DNA from: Gnetum montanum | Taxonomy: Eukaryota; Streptophyta; Gnetopsida; Gnetales; Gnetaceae | Assembly: GCA_015680685.1 (NCBI GenBank) | Contig: MNCI01015627.1 | Span: forward strand, 38,938 to 102,937 | DNA length: 64,000 nt | Direction of reading: 5' to 3' | Part shown: positions 22,850 to 35,860 of the stretch, piece after piece | Layout of the letters: every line of letters starts with the position of its first letter | Numbering within the stretch: position 1 is the stretch's first letter | Notes under the pieces: generated by a model | What the model saw: the letters and a program-made list of their open reading frames with translations, nothing else | Databases searched by the model: none | What the model was told of the DNA's origin: nothing | Translations under genes and position numbers: made by a program

Positions 22850-23720
22850 TATGCTAGAATTAAGTCAAGGTCAAGGTCACAGGCTGTTGAAAGTGTACGA
22901 AGCTTAGATTAAATAGGAAGAGTCGGCAATTTTTCATATACTATATCATAGGGAGAGTAGCCTATAGAGAGCTTCTAGGTTAAAGCAGTAGGCCGAGAGG
23001 GCATCGTTGAGTTTCATGCTCCAATCTCTCCTCTATTTGCTAACTATTCTTGTTAAGATCTTAGTGATTTCCCTATTTGTAACCTCAGCATGACTGTTGG
23101 CTTGGGGATGATCAGTTGTTGTTAATTTATACCCAACCCCTAATCATTACATGAGCCTCCGAAAGGTAGTGCCTATAAAGTGGATTCCATTATCAGAAAT
23201 TAATGCACATGGCACACCAAATCTATTTATAACATTTTTTTTGTATAAATTGAGTAGTAGTAGAAGATGTACAGTTGGTGATGGCTGCTGCTTCTACCCA
23301 CTTTGTACAATAGTTAACAGCAACTATGATGTACATCTTTTTATTTGACATAGGCATGATGGAAACCATGAAGTCACTACCCCAAGTGTCAAAGGGTTCT
23401 AGTGGTTGGATCCACTGTTGAGGACCCTCCATATGAGCAATCATTCCACCATCACATTGGCAATGTTCACAAGAGCTAACAAATTGGTAAGCATCCTTAA
23501 AAAGTATTGGCTAGTAATAACTTGCCATTAGGGTCTTAATGGTCATGTGTCTCTTTGTATAGTGGCCCCTACAAGGACCGTCATGAGTATCTTGGAGAAT
23601 GCACTGTTGATCAACATCAGGGATATACCAATGAGCCAAGACATCAGTACACACTTTGTAGAGGTGCCTGTTGATCTCTGTGAACTGTTTCACCTGGTGA
23701 AGAAATTGTTCTTTCTTCCT
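22850..23720 (-). pseudogene. Integrase of gypsy element 1
   Basis: On the minus strand a zinc-binding block (CILQDTHDGPCRGHYTKRH, HHCC-type, about 23550-23610) is followed by the catalytic core start (FDTWGSDFMVSIMPMSN, NYCTKWVEAAA, about 23270-23390). It would insert the DNA copy into the genome. Stops and shifts interrupt it. No chromodomain was seen, as in Athila/Tat elements. Confidence 0.8.
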
Positions 23721-23844
23721 GCGATCTAGCTCTTATGGCATCTCTTAAGTAAGAAGATAGGTGAGAATGCCATTATACCATTTAGGCTTAGTGGTCAATT
23801 GTTTAGTTATAGCCCTCGCAAGGAGGAGTTCATCAAGAAACGGA

Positions 23845-24129
23845 TTAGATAATGGGATTTCCTCCTCTTTGCTGTCCCATTTCAACTAAGACGACCACAT
23901 TCTCATTTCTCTTTTGATTTATCATTGTAAGATCAAATTCTTGCAAGATCATCAGCCACTGTATGATACATGGGTTCACCGTTGGCTTATTCATCAGGAA
24001 GTGAATTGCACTTTGGTCTGTGTGCATAAACATCTTGTATCCAAGCACATAGTTCCTAAATTTTTCCAAAGCATACACCATGGCCATTAGTTCTTTCTCC
24101 ATTGTGGTGTAATTTAGCTGTGCACCCAT
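23845..24129 (-). pseudogene. RNase H of gypsy element 1
   Basis: The 94-residue open stretch reads LNYTTMEKELMAMVYALEKF, then MHTDQSAIHFLMNK and QEFDLTMINQK, which are the standard gypsy RNase H blocks. It degrades the RNA template during reverse transcription. It continues directly from the reverse transcriptase on its 5' side. Confidence 0.85.
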
Positions 24130-24149
24130 AGTGCTTCAACTTTCATAGT

Positions 24150-25140
24150 GGATGTAATATGGACGTTTCTTGTCATCCAATTGCATAAGCATGACCCCCA
24201 AGGCATAATTTGATGCATTTTTCATGATGTGAAATGGTCTAGACCAGTCTAGTGCTCATAGAATTGGAATTTCTATGAGTTTCTCCTTCAACTATTAGAA
24301 TGCATTTTCCAATTTCTTGCTCCAAACAAATGAAGCATCTTTCTTTGTTAGCTTGACCAACAACTTTGTGATCGTACAAAAATTCTCTATGAATCTTTGG
24401 TAGTAACTAGTGCATCTAAGGAATGATCGGACATCTTTTATAGTTTCTGGTTGATGGGTAATTCCTTAGATGATCCTAATCTTTTTAGGGTCTACCTCAA
24501 TCCTTGCTTGAGAAATTCTGTGACCTAGTATAATGCCCTCCTAGACCATTAGATGGCTCTTATACTAATTGAGCCAAAGATTTATCTCTACACATCTTTT
24601 AAGCACTTGCTCAAGGTGGTCCAAGGCTTGCTCAAATGTGGTGCCATAGGTGGAGAAGTCATCCATAAAGACCTCCATCCCAAAACCAAATTGTTGCATA
24701 AAAATGCTCAAGACCTAGCATTAGAATGTTGCAAGAGCATTGCATAGGCCAAAAGGCATCTTTCGATATGCAAAAGTCCCCTAGGGGCTCATGAATGTTG
24801 TTTTGGCCTAATCCTATGGTATGATCTAGATTTGGTTATAGCCACTATAACCATCCAGGGAGCTATAATAGCAATGCCCAAAAATAGTATCCAACACGTG
24901 ATCCACAAATGGCAATGAAAAGTGATGTTTGAATGTTGCCATATGCAATAGCCGAAAATCAATGCATACCTACCACTTGCCACCTTTCTTTGGCACAATC
25001 ATGAGTGAGCTAACCCACTTACTATCTGCAATGAGATAGATAAATCTCACCTTGAGGAGTTGTTTGACTTTCTCTTTGACAATCTGCTTTAATTTAGGGT
25101 TCAACTATCATTGTAGCTATCTCTTTGGCTTCGTGGTTGG
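24150..25140 (-). pseudogene. Reverse transcriptase of gypsy element 1
   Basis: Minus-strand blocks in order: ADSKWVSSLMIVPKKGGKW and CIDFRLLHMAT (about 24960-25040), FSLPFVDHVLDTIFGH and LDGYSGYNQI (about 24825-24930), RKMPFGLCNALAT (about 24730-24770), catalytic VFMDDFST (about 24655-24680), and the thumb with FLRCTSYYQRFIENF (about 24380-24430). The catalytic aspartate pair is present, but stops and shifts break the frame. The block forms are typical of the large plant gypsy elements. Confidence 0.85.
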
Positions 25141-25739
25141 ATTAGTGTAGATACAATGTTGGCATATCCCAGGATCAATCTTTATGAGTTCAAGATATGA
25201 CCAAGCATAGGTTGTTGGCCATTTGTTGACCACCTTCAATAACATCTATTTCTGTTTAGGAGCAAGATTGGCATTGATGGTTATTGGCTTTCCATTTTTC
25301 AAAAATGCATACTTTATGCCAATAGGTAGAGTTTTAATTCTAAGGGCTCTTGTTTAAAATTTTTAGGAATTTCCAACTCTCCCAATTGGTATCATCAATT
25401 TTATTAACAAAGAGCTAGCGATGAACTTGCTCCAGTTCATCCATGTCTTCTACTTAATCCCATGTTAGGCTCTTAGTAGGTTTCATGAAAAGTGTTGAGC
25501 TTCTCTCAAGGTTAGCTATTAGCCACTAGGTGTCCTCTTGTTGTTGCTACCTACAGGCACCTTTGAATTTTATATATATCAGCACATTGACTGCATGCTT
25601 TAATAGATACATTGTTAACGATCTATAGTTTCTACACACAGTTGCACCTTGTATCACTATACATAATGCATAGAACTTTCTTTCTCTTGATCTTTCTAAA
25701 TGCATTTTCTTTAGAGATTTTGAGGAAAAGATCTCGGAT

Positions 25740-26174
25740 CCCCAATCGTGCATCAACAGTGCTTAGCCAAGTGCTTCCCATGATGATTGTGAAGTATCCC
25801 TTTCAATTGTTCACTTGGATCACCAGGAAATCAGTGGGGTAGGATCACCCACAAATGATGATTACAATGTCCTCCACCAATTCCAAGGGAATAGTGATAG
25901 AATGATCAACCAACTTGAGAAGGATGTTTCTCTTCTTGAGTGGATGCAGTTTTCAAGCTTTATACATCTCATGGGAAATTAGATTAACACCAAAACTTGA
26001 ATCCAGAAGAGCTTTGCAAGGATCATTCCCAGCAATTTGGAGATAAATAAGGGGACCTCCAAGATGAGATAGTTTCTTGGAAAGGTGGTCAACTTTTATC
26101 CAACTGGTTATTGCATGAGTTAACATGACACTATGCACTTTGGGAGGTGTTTGGTTTGAAGGGATCTCAAACAA
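25740..26174 (-). pseudogene. Protease of gypsy element 1
   Basis: The minus strand reads AITSWIKVDHLSKKLSHLGG and then LLDSSFGVNLISHEMYKA, the counterpart of LLDSGSGVNLIS in the nested element. The active-site D-S/T-G triad has become D-S-S. The second half (PTDFLVIQVN, then MGSTWLSTVDARLGI) lies at about 25740-25850. Confidence 0.8.
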
Positions 26175-26559
26175 ATTAAATGTAGATAGAGATGGAGAAG
26201 TAGGATTGCCAACTATAGGTATATGTGAGGGTTTAGTTTGGCTATTGGTTCAAAAGAAAAGTATTTTCATGATATAGTTTTTGAACCACTTGGCTGAGGA
26301 ACCAATTGTAAATTAATAGCCCTCGTTGCATTCATTATTGTAGCTAAGGTGGAATTTCTCTCTACATTGATAGAGTAGGCAGTAATTGAATTGAGGGTGG
26401 AGGGACATATGTAGAAGGATCAAGAGGGTAATATGGATTTGGGGACTTTCCCCTAGGAGATGGAGATTGGGTTCAATAATACTTAAGAGGGTAGTAGTGA
26501 TGTTGGAAGGTGGCATGACTAGAAGAGTCATGTAGAGAAATGGGTTACTAAACATAGTA

Positions 26560-28587
26560 CCCATATGGATCTAGTTTCTAGTAAAGGTACTATTGCCTTG
26601 CTGGTGAAATCCCCCATGATTATGGGTGTTGCCACTATTGGTACTGCTCATGTGATAATGGTGGAGCTCCACTTGGATAATAAGCTTGTTGGTGCTAGTG
26701 GAACTACCTTAGATTGACTTGAGGATAAGGTAATCTTCTGGGTGGTTGCCTTCTTTCCAATCTAGGATTCATCACGTACAACCTAGACTCCTACAATTGT
26801 GACTTGATAGGGAAACATCCTCTAGGATGTTCATATTGGCAAATGTCACATCCAAAATCATCATCTTATTCTATCTCTACTACTTCTTCTACTATAGCAA
26901 ATTTGCCCTTATCCCTTTTGTAGGCACGTTCGACTTCTCTTAGCCTCCTATGTTCATGATCATTACTGTGCTATCTTAATTCTTCTATGATTTTTAGAGT
27001 AGTTTAAAATTTTTCATCCAACGAGTCCCATAATTTATCAACCTTGGTTGATATATCATAAATAGATTTTTGGATTATCAAGGTTTTTTGTTGCACCACC
27101 TGATCAAGTGGTGACTCCTCCTCATTGTCGTTATATTAGACCTCCCTTTTTCTAATGGAATGATCCCTATTATATTTCTCAGCACTTTCCCATTTTCTCA
27201 ACTCTTCTTCTTCTTTTTCTACCTACTTAATCAACCTTTGGATTGATGGGCTCTAAGTTATAATAGTATTCCTTTGTTCCTTTGGCATAGACCCCCAAGA
27301 GTTCTTCTCGTTTTTGATTTGAGTCCATCTATGATATGGCGAAGTTGTTCCCATTGAGAATAACCATAACCAGGGCATCAATGTATGAGAGAACAGTATC
27401 TACCCATGGCGGTGTCCAATGGTTCATGTGTTTCTTCTTCCATCCTTGAATCTACCTTCTCATATTAGACACTCAAGAGTATGTCTGATATTTATCATTA
27501 AATAGATCTCGCATTGTACTCCACTTGCAAATGGATTTCGACTACAAGGATTGATACCAACTTTCTGCTTCCTTGATGAGTGTTTTGGGAAATAGCTATA
27601 ATTTTTTCCAATCATTTTCAATATACTGTAAGACACAAGCATTGTGAAAGGCTTGAAGATGTGTTTGCAGATCAAAGTTATAACCCCCTCAAATCTGGAA
27701 ATATTGTTCATGTTAAGTCACTTGATTCAACTATCTTTCAAATACATGGTTTGAATTTTTACTACCTCTGTGATATTTAGCATGCTCTGGGTTGTTAGAA
27801 AAGGCTCATCATCATCATTATTTCAATTATGCCTATGATGTCCTCTACTTCCCCTTCATTCATGGCAAGCCTAGTAATCAATATTATCCCACTATTCACC
27901 CTCATCACAGTTGTTCTTTCTGCAGTGTCTATCAGAACCAAAAGAGGAAGAAGAAGATGCAAATGAAGAGGATAAAGAGGAAGGAGGACTACCACCACCA
28001 TGATATCTGCCACCTTCTCTACACTTGTCATGACCATGTTCATCAACTTTCTTATCATCTTGATGCTTGTTTGAGCCCCTTCTTTGACTCCCACTTTTGC
28101 CTAAACCTAGATTGTTGATAGTGGGCTATAGATTTAGGTTCAAGTCCCCATCATCAATATTAAGGGGTGAAGAATCTTCATGGTGAGAACCCCAAGAGAT
28201 AGGATCATCATTGGTGTTTTGGTTAAGTAGGAATAAGGGATTAGTGAATCCTTTTTCCTTCATAGCTTCATGATGCCTCTCCTAGTGTCAATCTCTCTTG
28301 CATTATGTTTCAGTGGGATGGTAGTCCCGATAGTCATGGTTATGCACAATGTACTCTTCTTGAAGATCTTGGATGCCTAATCTCCTATGAGTTTGGACTA
28401 GCATCCTAGGCACAGATTAATTAGGAGGCATTACAATGTTGCCCTCCATATCTCAACATCACTGTTGTTCATCCTAATGCATGATGAATGTGAAGTCAGG
28501 CACATACTCATCTAAATAAGTATATATCACCCTTCATTCTAGAGGCACTGGTGGTTTAGTATCATCGTTCTTGTGAGAAGAAGACAT
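26560..28587 (-). pseudogene. gag of gypsy element 1
   Basis: The start MSSSHKNDD (ATG on the minus strand at 28585-28587) lies about 145 bp inside the primer site. The capsid core (MNNISRFEGVITL, about 27690-27711) and the zinc knuckle CDICQYEHPRGC (about 26815-26855, same CX2CX3HX3C spacing as in the nested element) follow. Many stops are present. The His-rich linker seen on the plus strand near 27800-28100 is antisense to this gag. Confidence 0.8.
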
Positions 28588-28732
28588 TCTGGGATTAGAA
28601 AAAATAAAACTCAATGTGCTTCGTTATAATTATTTTTTTTATTTTAGTATATGATGTGACTTTATGGTTCATTCTAACAATGTTAAATGACTTTCACTAA
28701 GTTTCTAGATAGCACACATATCAAACAAAAGA

Positions 28733-28750
28733 TCCCTGGCAATGGTGCCA
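28733..28750 (-). promoter_or_regulatory. Primer-binding site of gypsy element 1 (tRNA-Asp type)
   Basis: TCCCTGGCAATGGTGCCA on the plus strand is the reverse complement of a decayed TGGCGCCGTTGCCGGGGA site. It lies one base from the 5' LTR at 28752. Confidence 0.85.
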
Positions 28751-28751
28751 A

Positions 28752-29634
28752 TGATTAGTAGTGAATACCCCTACACTCAACCACATGAATCACTAAGCAT
28801 TCATGTGCAATCTAGTTAAATTCTGTGGACCCTTTATCTTCTGGTACACTAGCCTCTAGGAAGTGAACTTACTCTAATAGTCATTTGTTTTCTTCCCATT
28901 TACACTTGTGATATGCAAAGGTATGGTTAAGTGTAATCAATGTGTATGATTTTTATTATTTTTATGTTTCATGGTTTGGATGATTAAAATAAAGGATGAA
29001 AGGAATGAAGTAATTTAATTGCTAATTTAATCTAACTAATCAATGTCTAACTAATCCTCACATAAGTATTGGATCCCACTTTCTATACACATCTTGAACA
29101 CGTATAATGTTGTTGGGTTACCAAATGTTAAGCATTACTAGGATTACCAAGCGTCATGCGCATGTTTGAAGTGATCATACTTATGTGCTTAATTAATTAC
29201 TATTTAATCTACCTTAATTTAGCTCAATTACTTAAAGCATTAGCGAAAATTACATAAAACATTGAATAAATGCAAAAAATATTTAATCTAGTTGAAGTGC
29301 TGCAAAGTTTATCAGAAAGCTTGTCTTTATTTCCATACACATTGTCATGCTCATGTACAACAGTGCTCGAATAAAGATCCATATACTCAACAACTTCTAC
29401 TACGAGCACTTGAGAAAATATTCTAACTTTGGGAAAGAAAAACTGCAAGAGCTCTACTACACTATGACCAAGACTCTCAAACTATGCATCCCAAGTGTTA
29501 TATTTATAGGTTGGCATACATCTTGCGATATCAGATATTTGACATTGCTTCTTGGTCTCTAATATCAAGTATCTTATATTAGGGCTTTGATATCTAATAT
29601 TCAACATCAAAGCCAAATAAAATACACTTCATCA
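28752..29634 (-). repeat. 5' LTR of element 1, also 3' LTR of the adjoining copy
   Basis: It runs on the plus strand from TGATTAGTAGTG to CTTCATCA and matches 12519-13384. The left side carries the element 1 primer site; the right side (TACCCCCATGATTG) carries the purine tract of another minus-strand internal region. One LTR thus serves two elements. Confidence 0.85.
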
Positions 29635-32600
29635 TACCCCCATGATTGAATGAAAACTCATCCTTAAGTGAAAAAAAGGAGAAATAAGTCCCTTACAAAA
29701 TATTAAGAAGGTATGGGATTATTGACTAACATGCAAATTGACTTAGATGAAATAGAAAAATTCTAAGTTCCAAAGTGTATATATTTACAATCATTTATAA
29801 AATTGGGTGTTCATGACAATAGAATTGAACACCCTAGCCAAAAATGACATCCAACTTCTCTAGCAGCTGAAGAATGAGGGAGAAGATTTAATGATCATGA
29901 AGGGGCTTCATCGCATGGTGCTACTATTTATTCCTTGGTTAAGATAGTCCCACTTCTAGTCCATGCTTCCTTTTACAATCACAATAAAATCATGGATTAG
30001 TGTGCAATGTGTAACTTATAGCTTTTAGGTACCTTGTCTTGTCGGTAGTTACACTTGGCTAGGTTGTGATTATGGTGGATTGATTCTTTTAATAGTATTT
30101 GATTTCTTTGGCTATCGAATTTCATTGAAAGGGTTTAACTTTATGGATTGATGATGTGAGTGTTAGTCCTTAGTTAAACCTTTGTGAGTTAGAAAAATTT
30201 GAAAAAAATTAGCCATAAAAAAAGAACTTGAGTGGCCCCCATGACATAGAGCATACCTTCAGTAGCAGGAAGACTAAAAAATGGGGTGAAATGGATGAGT
30301 AATTCATCATTAAATTTTGAAAAGCATAAACATGATGAAATTCTTGAAGAGGATTAAAGAATTCACAACAATAGAAAAAAATAGGATTTCACTAAAAATC
30401 ATTATGAAGATGTGCGTAATTAGATGTCATTGATGCGGCATGCAAAAGGATTTAATTGTGAAAATGCCTAAGGATATAAAACTTAACTATCCCAACTAAA
30501 AGGTATGCAAGTGGATCCTCCCTAAAGTAGACACATCATTTGTTTCCCTTGCATATCCTCAAACCAAGGAGTCCACAGGACCCATGGGTGATTAATGGTT
30601 ACAGAAAGTTAAGTACAAAATGAGGAAGAAAGTACCTAAGAATTTTGACAAATCAAGCTAAGACATCAAACAAGGACATGAACATTGGTAGTGAGGTGAG
30701 GCATGAAAAGTGTAGATGGGTGAGAGAGAGAAAGTGAAATGGATTTCCAAATTAAGGTCGCATGAAGTCCCTTGTAAATTTTGTAGTTAAATGACCTAAT
30801 AAAATCCATCCTTAGTCTAGACCAAAACCAACCACATTTAGTGACTTTGCATCACCACTTTAAGACTGATCAACCCCCTTGAGACACAAGAGTGCTCCCA
30901 TAGATCAATCATCATTCCTTGTGGAGAAGAAAAGAGAAGCAGGAAGTAAGAAAGGACCTTAGTTAGAGGGGACCTTCAAGTATGGGTAACATGTCTTTCA
31001 AGTCCCATAACCAGTGCTTGTAGCTCGCTATTCTGTCTAAGGGGTGTGCTTTGAATTCTCATCATCATTATTATTGAATGGGAACCACACCATGCAAAGA
31101 CTTATTCAACTTCTTGTTATTAATCGACATGAAATGGTAAGAAATTCATGAAAACACTCATGCATCCAAGTAAGTAGAAGGGTACAAAGATTATTGAGTC
31201 CCCTTGAAGTCACACCCTATTCAAGCCCTTGAACCCTTTCGAAGTCCAAAAACTTCCAAGATCACAATTTTGTTAAAGGTTTGTTAAGGAAAGGAACCTC
31301 ATACTTCCAAAATTGAAAACACCATAGAGTTTGTGGATGGGTAGATGATGTGGACTTGCTACTTATTTCATGAAGAAGAAACCATGTCTTAGTTATCAAT
31401 AACAAAATTCAAAGCTAGAACCTAGACACTAACAATCAAATAATTGAATAGCACATGTCCACATCAAGTAAACCGCACTGTACCTATTGGCAATAAGGCA
31501 TGTTATTATTAGAACACAATAAGAAAATCATATCAAAATAAAGAAAAATATACAATAAATTGTAAAATATTCAAGAAAAATAAAACATATGAACATTGTA
31601 AAACAAAAAATGGTGTAAAATAGTAAAATGTAGAAAAGCAGAAAGGGTGTAAAAATAACAAAGTGTAAAATAAAAAAACAGAAAAAAAAAAACTGAGCCA
31701 TTTATATGATTAGAATGGATGGCCATCTCCTCTATGACTAAGTTGGAAGGAGGAGATCCAAAAAATCAAGCATGGTTGTCCATATAAGGAGGTGTTGCGA
31801 CCACTGGCTTCCTTATACTCATGGAAAGGTTTAATTTATTTCATGTTGACCAATTATTTCTTATGTGGGCTCTTAGGTTTTTAGATCAACATGGTCCTAG
31901 AAGGAAAGGTTTTGGAAATAATTTAAGGGCCTTATAAAAATTTTTGGAACTTAGTTCATTGTGGCACATGTGTGGGGTTCCATTAGAGGACCTTATCTCC
32001 TGGTTGAAATTTTACTTTTCTAATTCTAAGGTCATGGCATTTTTTGTTAAATGTCTGGTGCAACTCATCAAATGACAAGGTCACCAATCAATTTTCATTT
32101 AGCAAGTTGAGATTCATTAATCTTTATTTTTGTGCTAGACTTAAGTTAAGGTTAAGATCACATGCTATTGAAAGAGTATAGAGCTCGGATTGAATAAGAA
32201 GAGTTGTCAATTTTCCATACACCATCTCATAAAGAGAGTAGCCTATATGGAGTTTCTAGGTGGAGCTATAGGCCTAGAGGGTATTGTTGAGTTTTGTGCT
32301 CCAATCTCTCATATATTTGCTAACTATTCTTGTTAAGATCTTAGTGATTTTCTTGTAACCTTAGCATGATTATTGGCCCCAAGATGATAAGGTGTTGTTA
32401 ATTGATGCTCAAACCCCAAGCGTTAAATGAGCTTTCAAAAAGTAGTGCCTATAAAGTGGGTTCCATTATTAGAAATTAATGAACATGGCATACCAAACTT
32501 GTTTATAACATTTTGTTGTACAAACCAAGCAATAATAGATGATGCAAAGTCAATGATGGCTGCTATTTCTGTCCACTTCGTACAATAGTCAATAGCAACT

Positions 32601-33940
32601 ATGATGTATGCCTTTCCATTTGACATGGGCATGATAGAATCCATGAAGTCAATGTCCTAGATGTTGAAGGATTTCAGTGGTTCAATCCACTGCTAAGGAT
32701 CCTCCATATAAGTAGTTATTCCACCATCATGTTGGCAATGTTCACAAGGGTTGATAAATTAGTGAGCATCCTTGAAAAGTGTTGGCCAGTAATAACTTGC
32801 TCTCTGTATAGTGACCCTCATAAGGACCTTCATGAGCATCTTAGAGAACACATGGTTGATCAGCATTAGGAACAAACCAATGAACTTGGCCATTGGTGCA
32901 CACCTTATAGAGGTACTCGTTAATCTCTATGAACTATTTCACTTGGTAAAGAAATTGTTGTTTCTTCCTATAGTCTAGCTCTTGTGTCATCTCTTGAGTG
33001 AGAAGATAGGTGAGAATGCCATCCTACCATTTAGTCTTAGTGGGTAATTATTTAGTTATAACCCTGGCAAGAAAGAGTTCATTAGAAAATTGATTAGATA
33101 GTGGGCTTTCCTCCTCTTTGTTGTTGCATCTCAATTGAGATAAATGATCAATGATCACATTTTAGTTTCCTTTCAATATACCATTGTAAGATCAAATTCC
33201 TACAAGATCACCAACTACTGTATGACACAGGGCTCACCATTGGCTTATTCATCAGGAAGTGAAATGCAGTGTGGTTCATGTGAACGAACACCTTGTTCTA
33301 AGCACATAGTGCCTAAATTTTTCCAAAGCATACACCACGGCCATTGGTTCTTTCTCTATTGTGGCGTAATTCAGCTATGCACCCAGAATGCTTTGACTTG
33401 TGTAGTGGATGTAATATAGATGTTTCTTGTCATCCAATTGTGTAAGCATGATTCCTAGGGCATAATTTGATGCATCCATAATGATGTGGAATTGTTTGGA
33501 CTAGTCTAGTGCTCATAGAATTAGAGTTTCTATGAGTTTTTTCTTCAGTTGGAATGCATTTTCACATTTTTTTAGTCCAAATAAATGGAACATATTTCTT
33601 TGTTAGCTCGACCAACAGTTTTGAAATCTTAGAGAAATTCTCTATGAATATTTGGTAGTAATGAGTGTGTCCGAGGAATGACCATACATATTTTATAGTT
33701 TCTAGTTGATGGGTAATTTCTTGGATGACCCTAATTTTTTTAGGGTCTACCTCAATCCTTGCCGAAGAAATTTTATGCCTTAGTACAATGCCCTTTTGGG
33801 TCTTTAGATGGCTCTTCTACCAATTGAGTCAAAGGTTCATCTCCACACACCTTTTAAGCACTTACTCAAGGTGGTCAAAGGCTTAATCAAATGTGATGCC
33901 ATAGGTGGCGAAGTCATCCATGAAGACTTCCACCATGCAA
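29635..33940 (-). mobile_element. Truncated second gypsy internal region
   Basis: It repeats element 1 from the 3' non-coding region (29635-31760), through integrase (about 32290-33000; DYCTKWTEIAA at 32530-32590) and RNase H (about 33070-33420), to the reverse transcriptase. Homology stops at about 33940, just beyond the catalytic block EVFMDDF (about 33915-33935), so RT's first half, protease and gag are absent. Sequence identity to element 1 is high but with many changes. Nothing is intact. Confidence 0.85.
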
Positions 33941-33999
33941 CCACTCGTTTGAGAGATTCATGTTTTTTACATTCAATCTTCACATGTCTACATGTACTT

Positions 34000-34510
34000 T
34001 TGCTAATTACTCATAATGGTGCTTAAGGTATTCTTTAAGTTATTCTTTTTTTTAATTAAGTCATTTTCAACTCTTATTGATTATGTCCTTGTTCTCCCTA
34101 TGCACCTAGGAAAGGTCTTTGTTTGCATTATTTAGCATTGCATATGTCAAGGTTACATTCTAGGTGGTCCTCTCTTTTTTCTCCTTAATCTTTCTCTATT
34201 ATATCCTTAAGCTATTCGAAGATCTCATCCCTTATTAAGCTAGAATAAATGATAATAGGATTTGATAAGTAAGCTCTTAGTTACACAACTTCAGCTACTA
34301 ACTATTGATTTAATGTTGTAGCCCCTTGAAGTTGTGCTTTGGTGATTGGGAGCTTATCCCTTAATCTAATTAATGTAGACTAGGTAGTAGTAACATCTTC
34401 TAAGATGTCCAAGACATCCAAAATTTTTGGCATGATTTCCACTAGTCCATCAAGCACTTCCTCATTTATGAGTTGTCCAGTGGTACTTTGTAAGTCGATT
34501 GGAAGATCTA
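34000..34510 (-). pseudogene. Decayed coiled-coil-like frame, unrecognised
   Basis: On the minus strand, the frame from about 34510 downward stays nearly open with amphipathic Leu/Ile-rich text (for example VLDGLVEIMPKILDVLDILE, then RLRDKLPITKAQLQGATTLN), broken by scattered stops. It lies between the truncated gypsy and the family B LTR. It could be an additional open reading frame of a retroelement. No function is assigned. Confidence 0.4.
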
Positions 34511-35728
34511 GATTTGGAAATTGTCATGTGCATCCTGTATTTGTAGTTCTAACATGTTTGGTTGAAATTTGTATCTCTTGAGCATGCAACATTACTTCCT
34601 ATGTTACCTTTCTGGGTGGTGTCCATGTCTTGAGTCTCTTTAGATGTTTCTAATCTTGGTTGGGCTTTCAATGATTCTTAGGCATGCCTCTTTTATTTTA
34701 GTTTTCCTTGGGATCTATTTGTTGGATGTGAGGGTTGTAGGGATGCATTGACACTAGGACGTTAATATATTTTCTATGTTATCATATGGGCATTAACATA
34801 CCCCTTACATTAGCACCAGTGTGCCAAAACTTTGATGTAACCATTCATTGCTAAGTTTTGTTGGGTTATGATTGAGAACTACCAAGTTGCATTGATGGAC
34901 CTCTATTAACATCTAGGTGTTAAAAATTTTGAAATGTTATCTTGCAAATATTATAAATACTTGGGTGGAGCACTCCTTAAAAGGACTTTGATTGTTTGAA
35001 TTTCCAAGTGTTGGTGGTATCTAGTTTTGTGTGAAAAGCTTTTCCTCCTTTGGGTAAGTATGATTTCCTTCTTGTTTTATGTGTGTTTTGAGTCATCACT
35101 TTCATAAGTATAGCTAGACACTAGTAGAGTGCTATCTTGCTTTCATAGCCTAGAAATTTTTGATTGATGTGAAATTTTCCATATGTTCTATGACTTGGAT
35201 GTCTTAAATCTTAAAAATACCAAAAATACAAAATTCATGCATATCATATGAATTAATTTTATTAATTCATGCATATCGTATGAATTAATTCATTAATTCA
35301 TTCATTTTTTCTATTGTGATGGGTTTCAATGGCTCATCCTTATTTGATGAGATCATAATTGTATGGCATGATGTTGGAACATCAAGGTTATGAATATAAG
35401 CCATTTTATGCTTTCCATGTGAGCATTTTCACTTGTCTTATAAGGGATTGTGATGCATGTGTGTTATTTATCACTTTATTGTTATATTAATAAAATACAT
35501 AAAAATATAAAATTATATATTATAAATGTTTTCTCTTCTTTGACTATGGTAACATGGTTATCACATGTAGTATATGCATTATATATATATATTATAGATT
35601 CATTGAACATGGTGATATACACAAGTATTCTTTGCAATTCACATTAGCACTATCTTCAAAAGTTAATTGGATCATATTGCATCTTGTATGATATAGTCCT
35701 ATTAAACATTGCTGATGGAATCCCTATC
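34511..35728 (+). repeat. Family B gypsy LTR (plus)
   Basis: This stretch matches 59020-60172 in the same direction and about 48140-48860 in reverse. Shared text includes GTTACCTTTCTGGGTGGTGT and GCATTGATGGACCTCTATTA. The exact left edge is uncertain (the LTR proper may begin nearer 34720). A decayed tRNA-Asp-type primer site follows it at about 35731, supporting the right edge. Confidence 0.6.
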
Positions 35729-35730
35729 AT

Positions 35731-35749
35731 TGGTATTGTTGCTAGTAAA
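35731..35749 (+). promoter_or_regulatory. Decayed primer-binding site of family B
   Basis: TTGGTATTGTTGCTAGTAAA resembles TGGCGCCGTTGCCGGGGA after C-to-T and G-to-A changes. It lies just inside the LTR and before the gag start near 35861. Confidence 0.45.
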
Positions 35750-35860
35750 TGCATTAATGAATTATCTTGAAATATTTCTACATTCTTAGTTTTAACATTT
35801 TCTTTGAATTAGAGTGTATGTTTTCATTAGCTTTATGTGTAGGTAGTCATTTTTCGTAAT

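Larger units (their letters stand above)
12519..29634 (-). mobile_element. Ty3/gypsy element 1 (Athila/Tat-like), split by a nested insertion
   Basis: On the minus strand the order is 5' LTR (28752-29634), tRNA-Asp primer site (28733-28750), gag, protease, reverse transcriptase, RNase H, integrase, a long 3' non-coding region, purine tract and 3' LTR (12519-13384). Removing the nested element (14473-21408) and one target copy leaves about 10.2 kb. The domain order protease-RT-RNase H-integrase defines Ty3/gypsy; the tRNA-Asp primer and large size fit the Athila/Tat group (inference). Every domain carries stops or frameshifts, so the copy is inactive. No target duplication can be checked on its right because another internal region follows directly. 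Confidence 0.85.

Noticed and set aside
24553-24747. Plus-strand frame also found at 33808-34026, as a conserved small gene
   Set aside because: Both are antisense to the gypsy reverse transcriptase around its catalytic block; conservation is that of the element.
27792-28118. Plus-strand His-rich frame
   Set aside because: It is antisense to the His/Arg/Ser-rich linker of element 1 gag.
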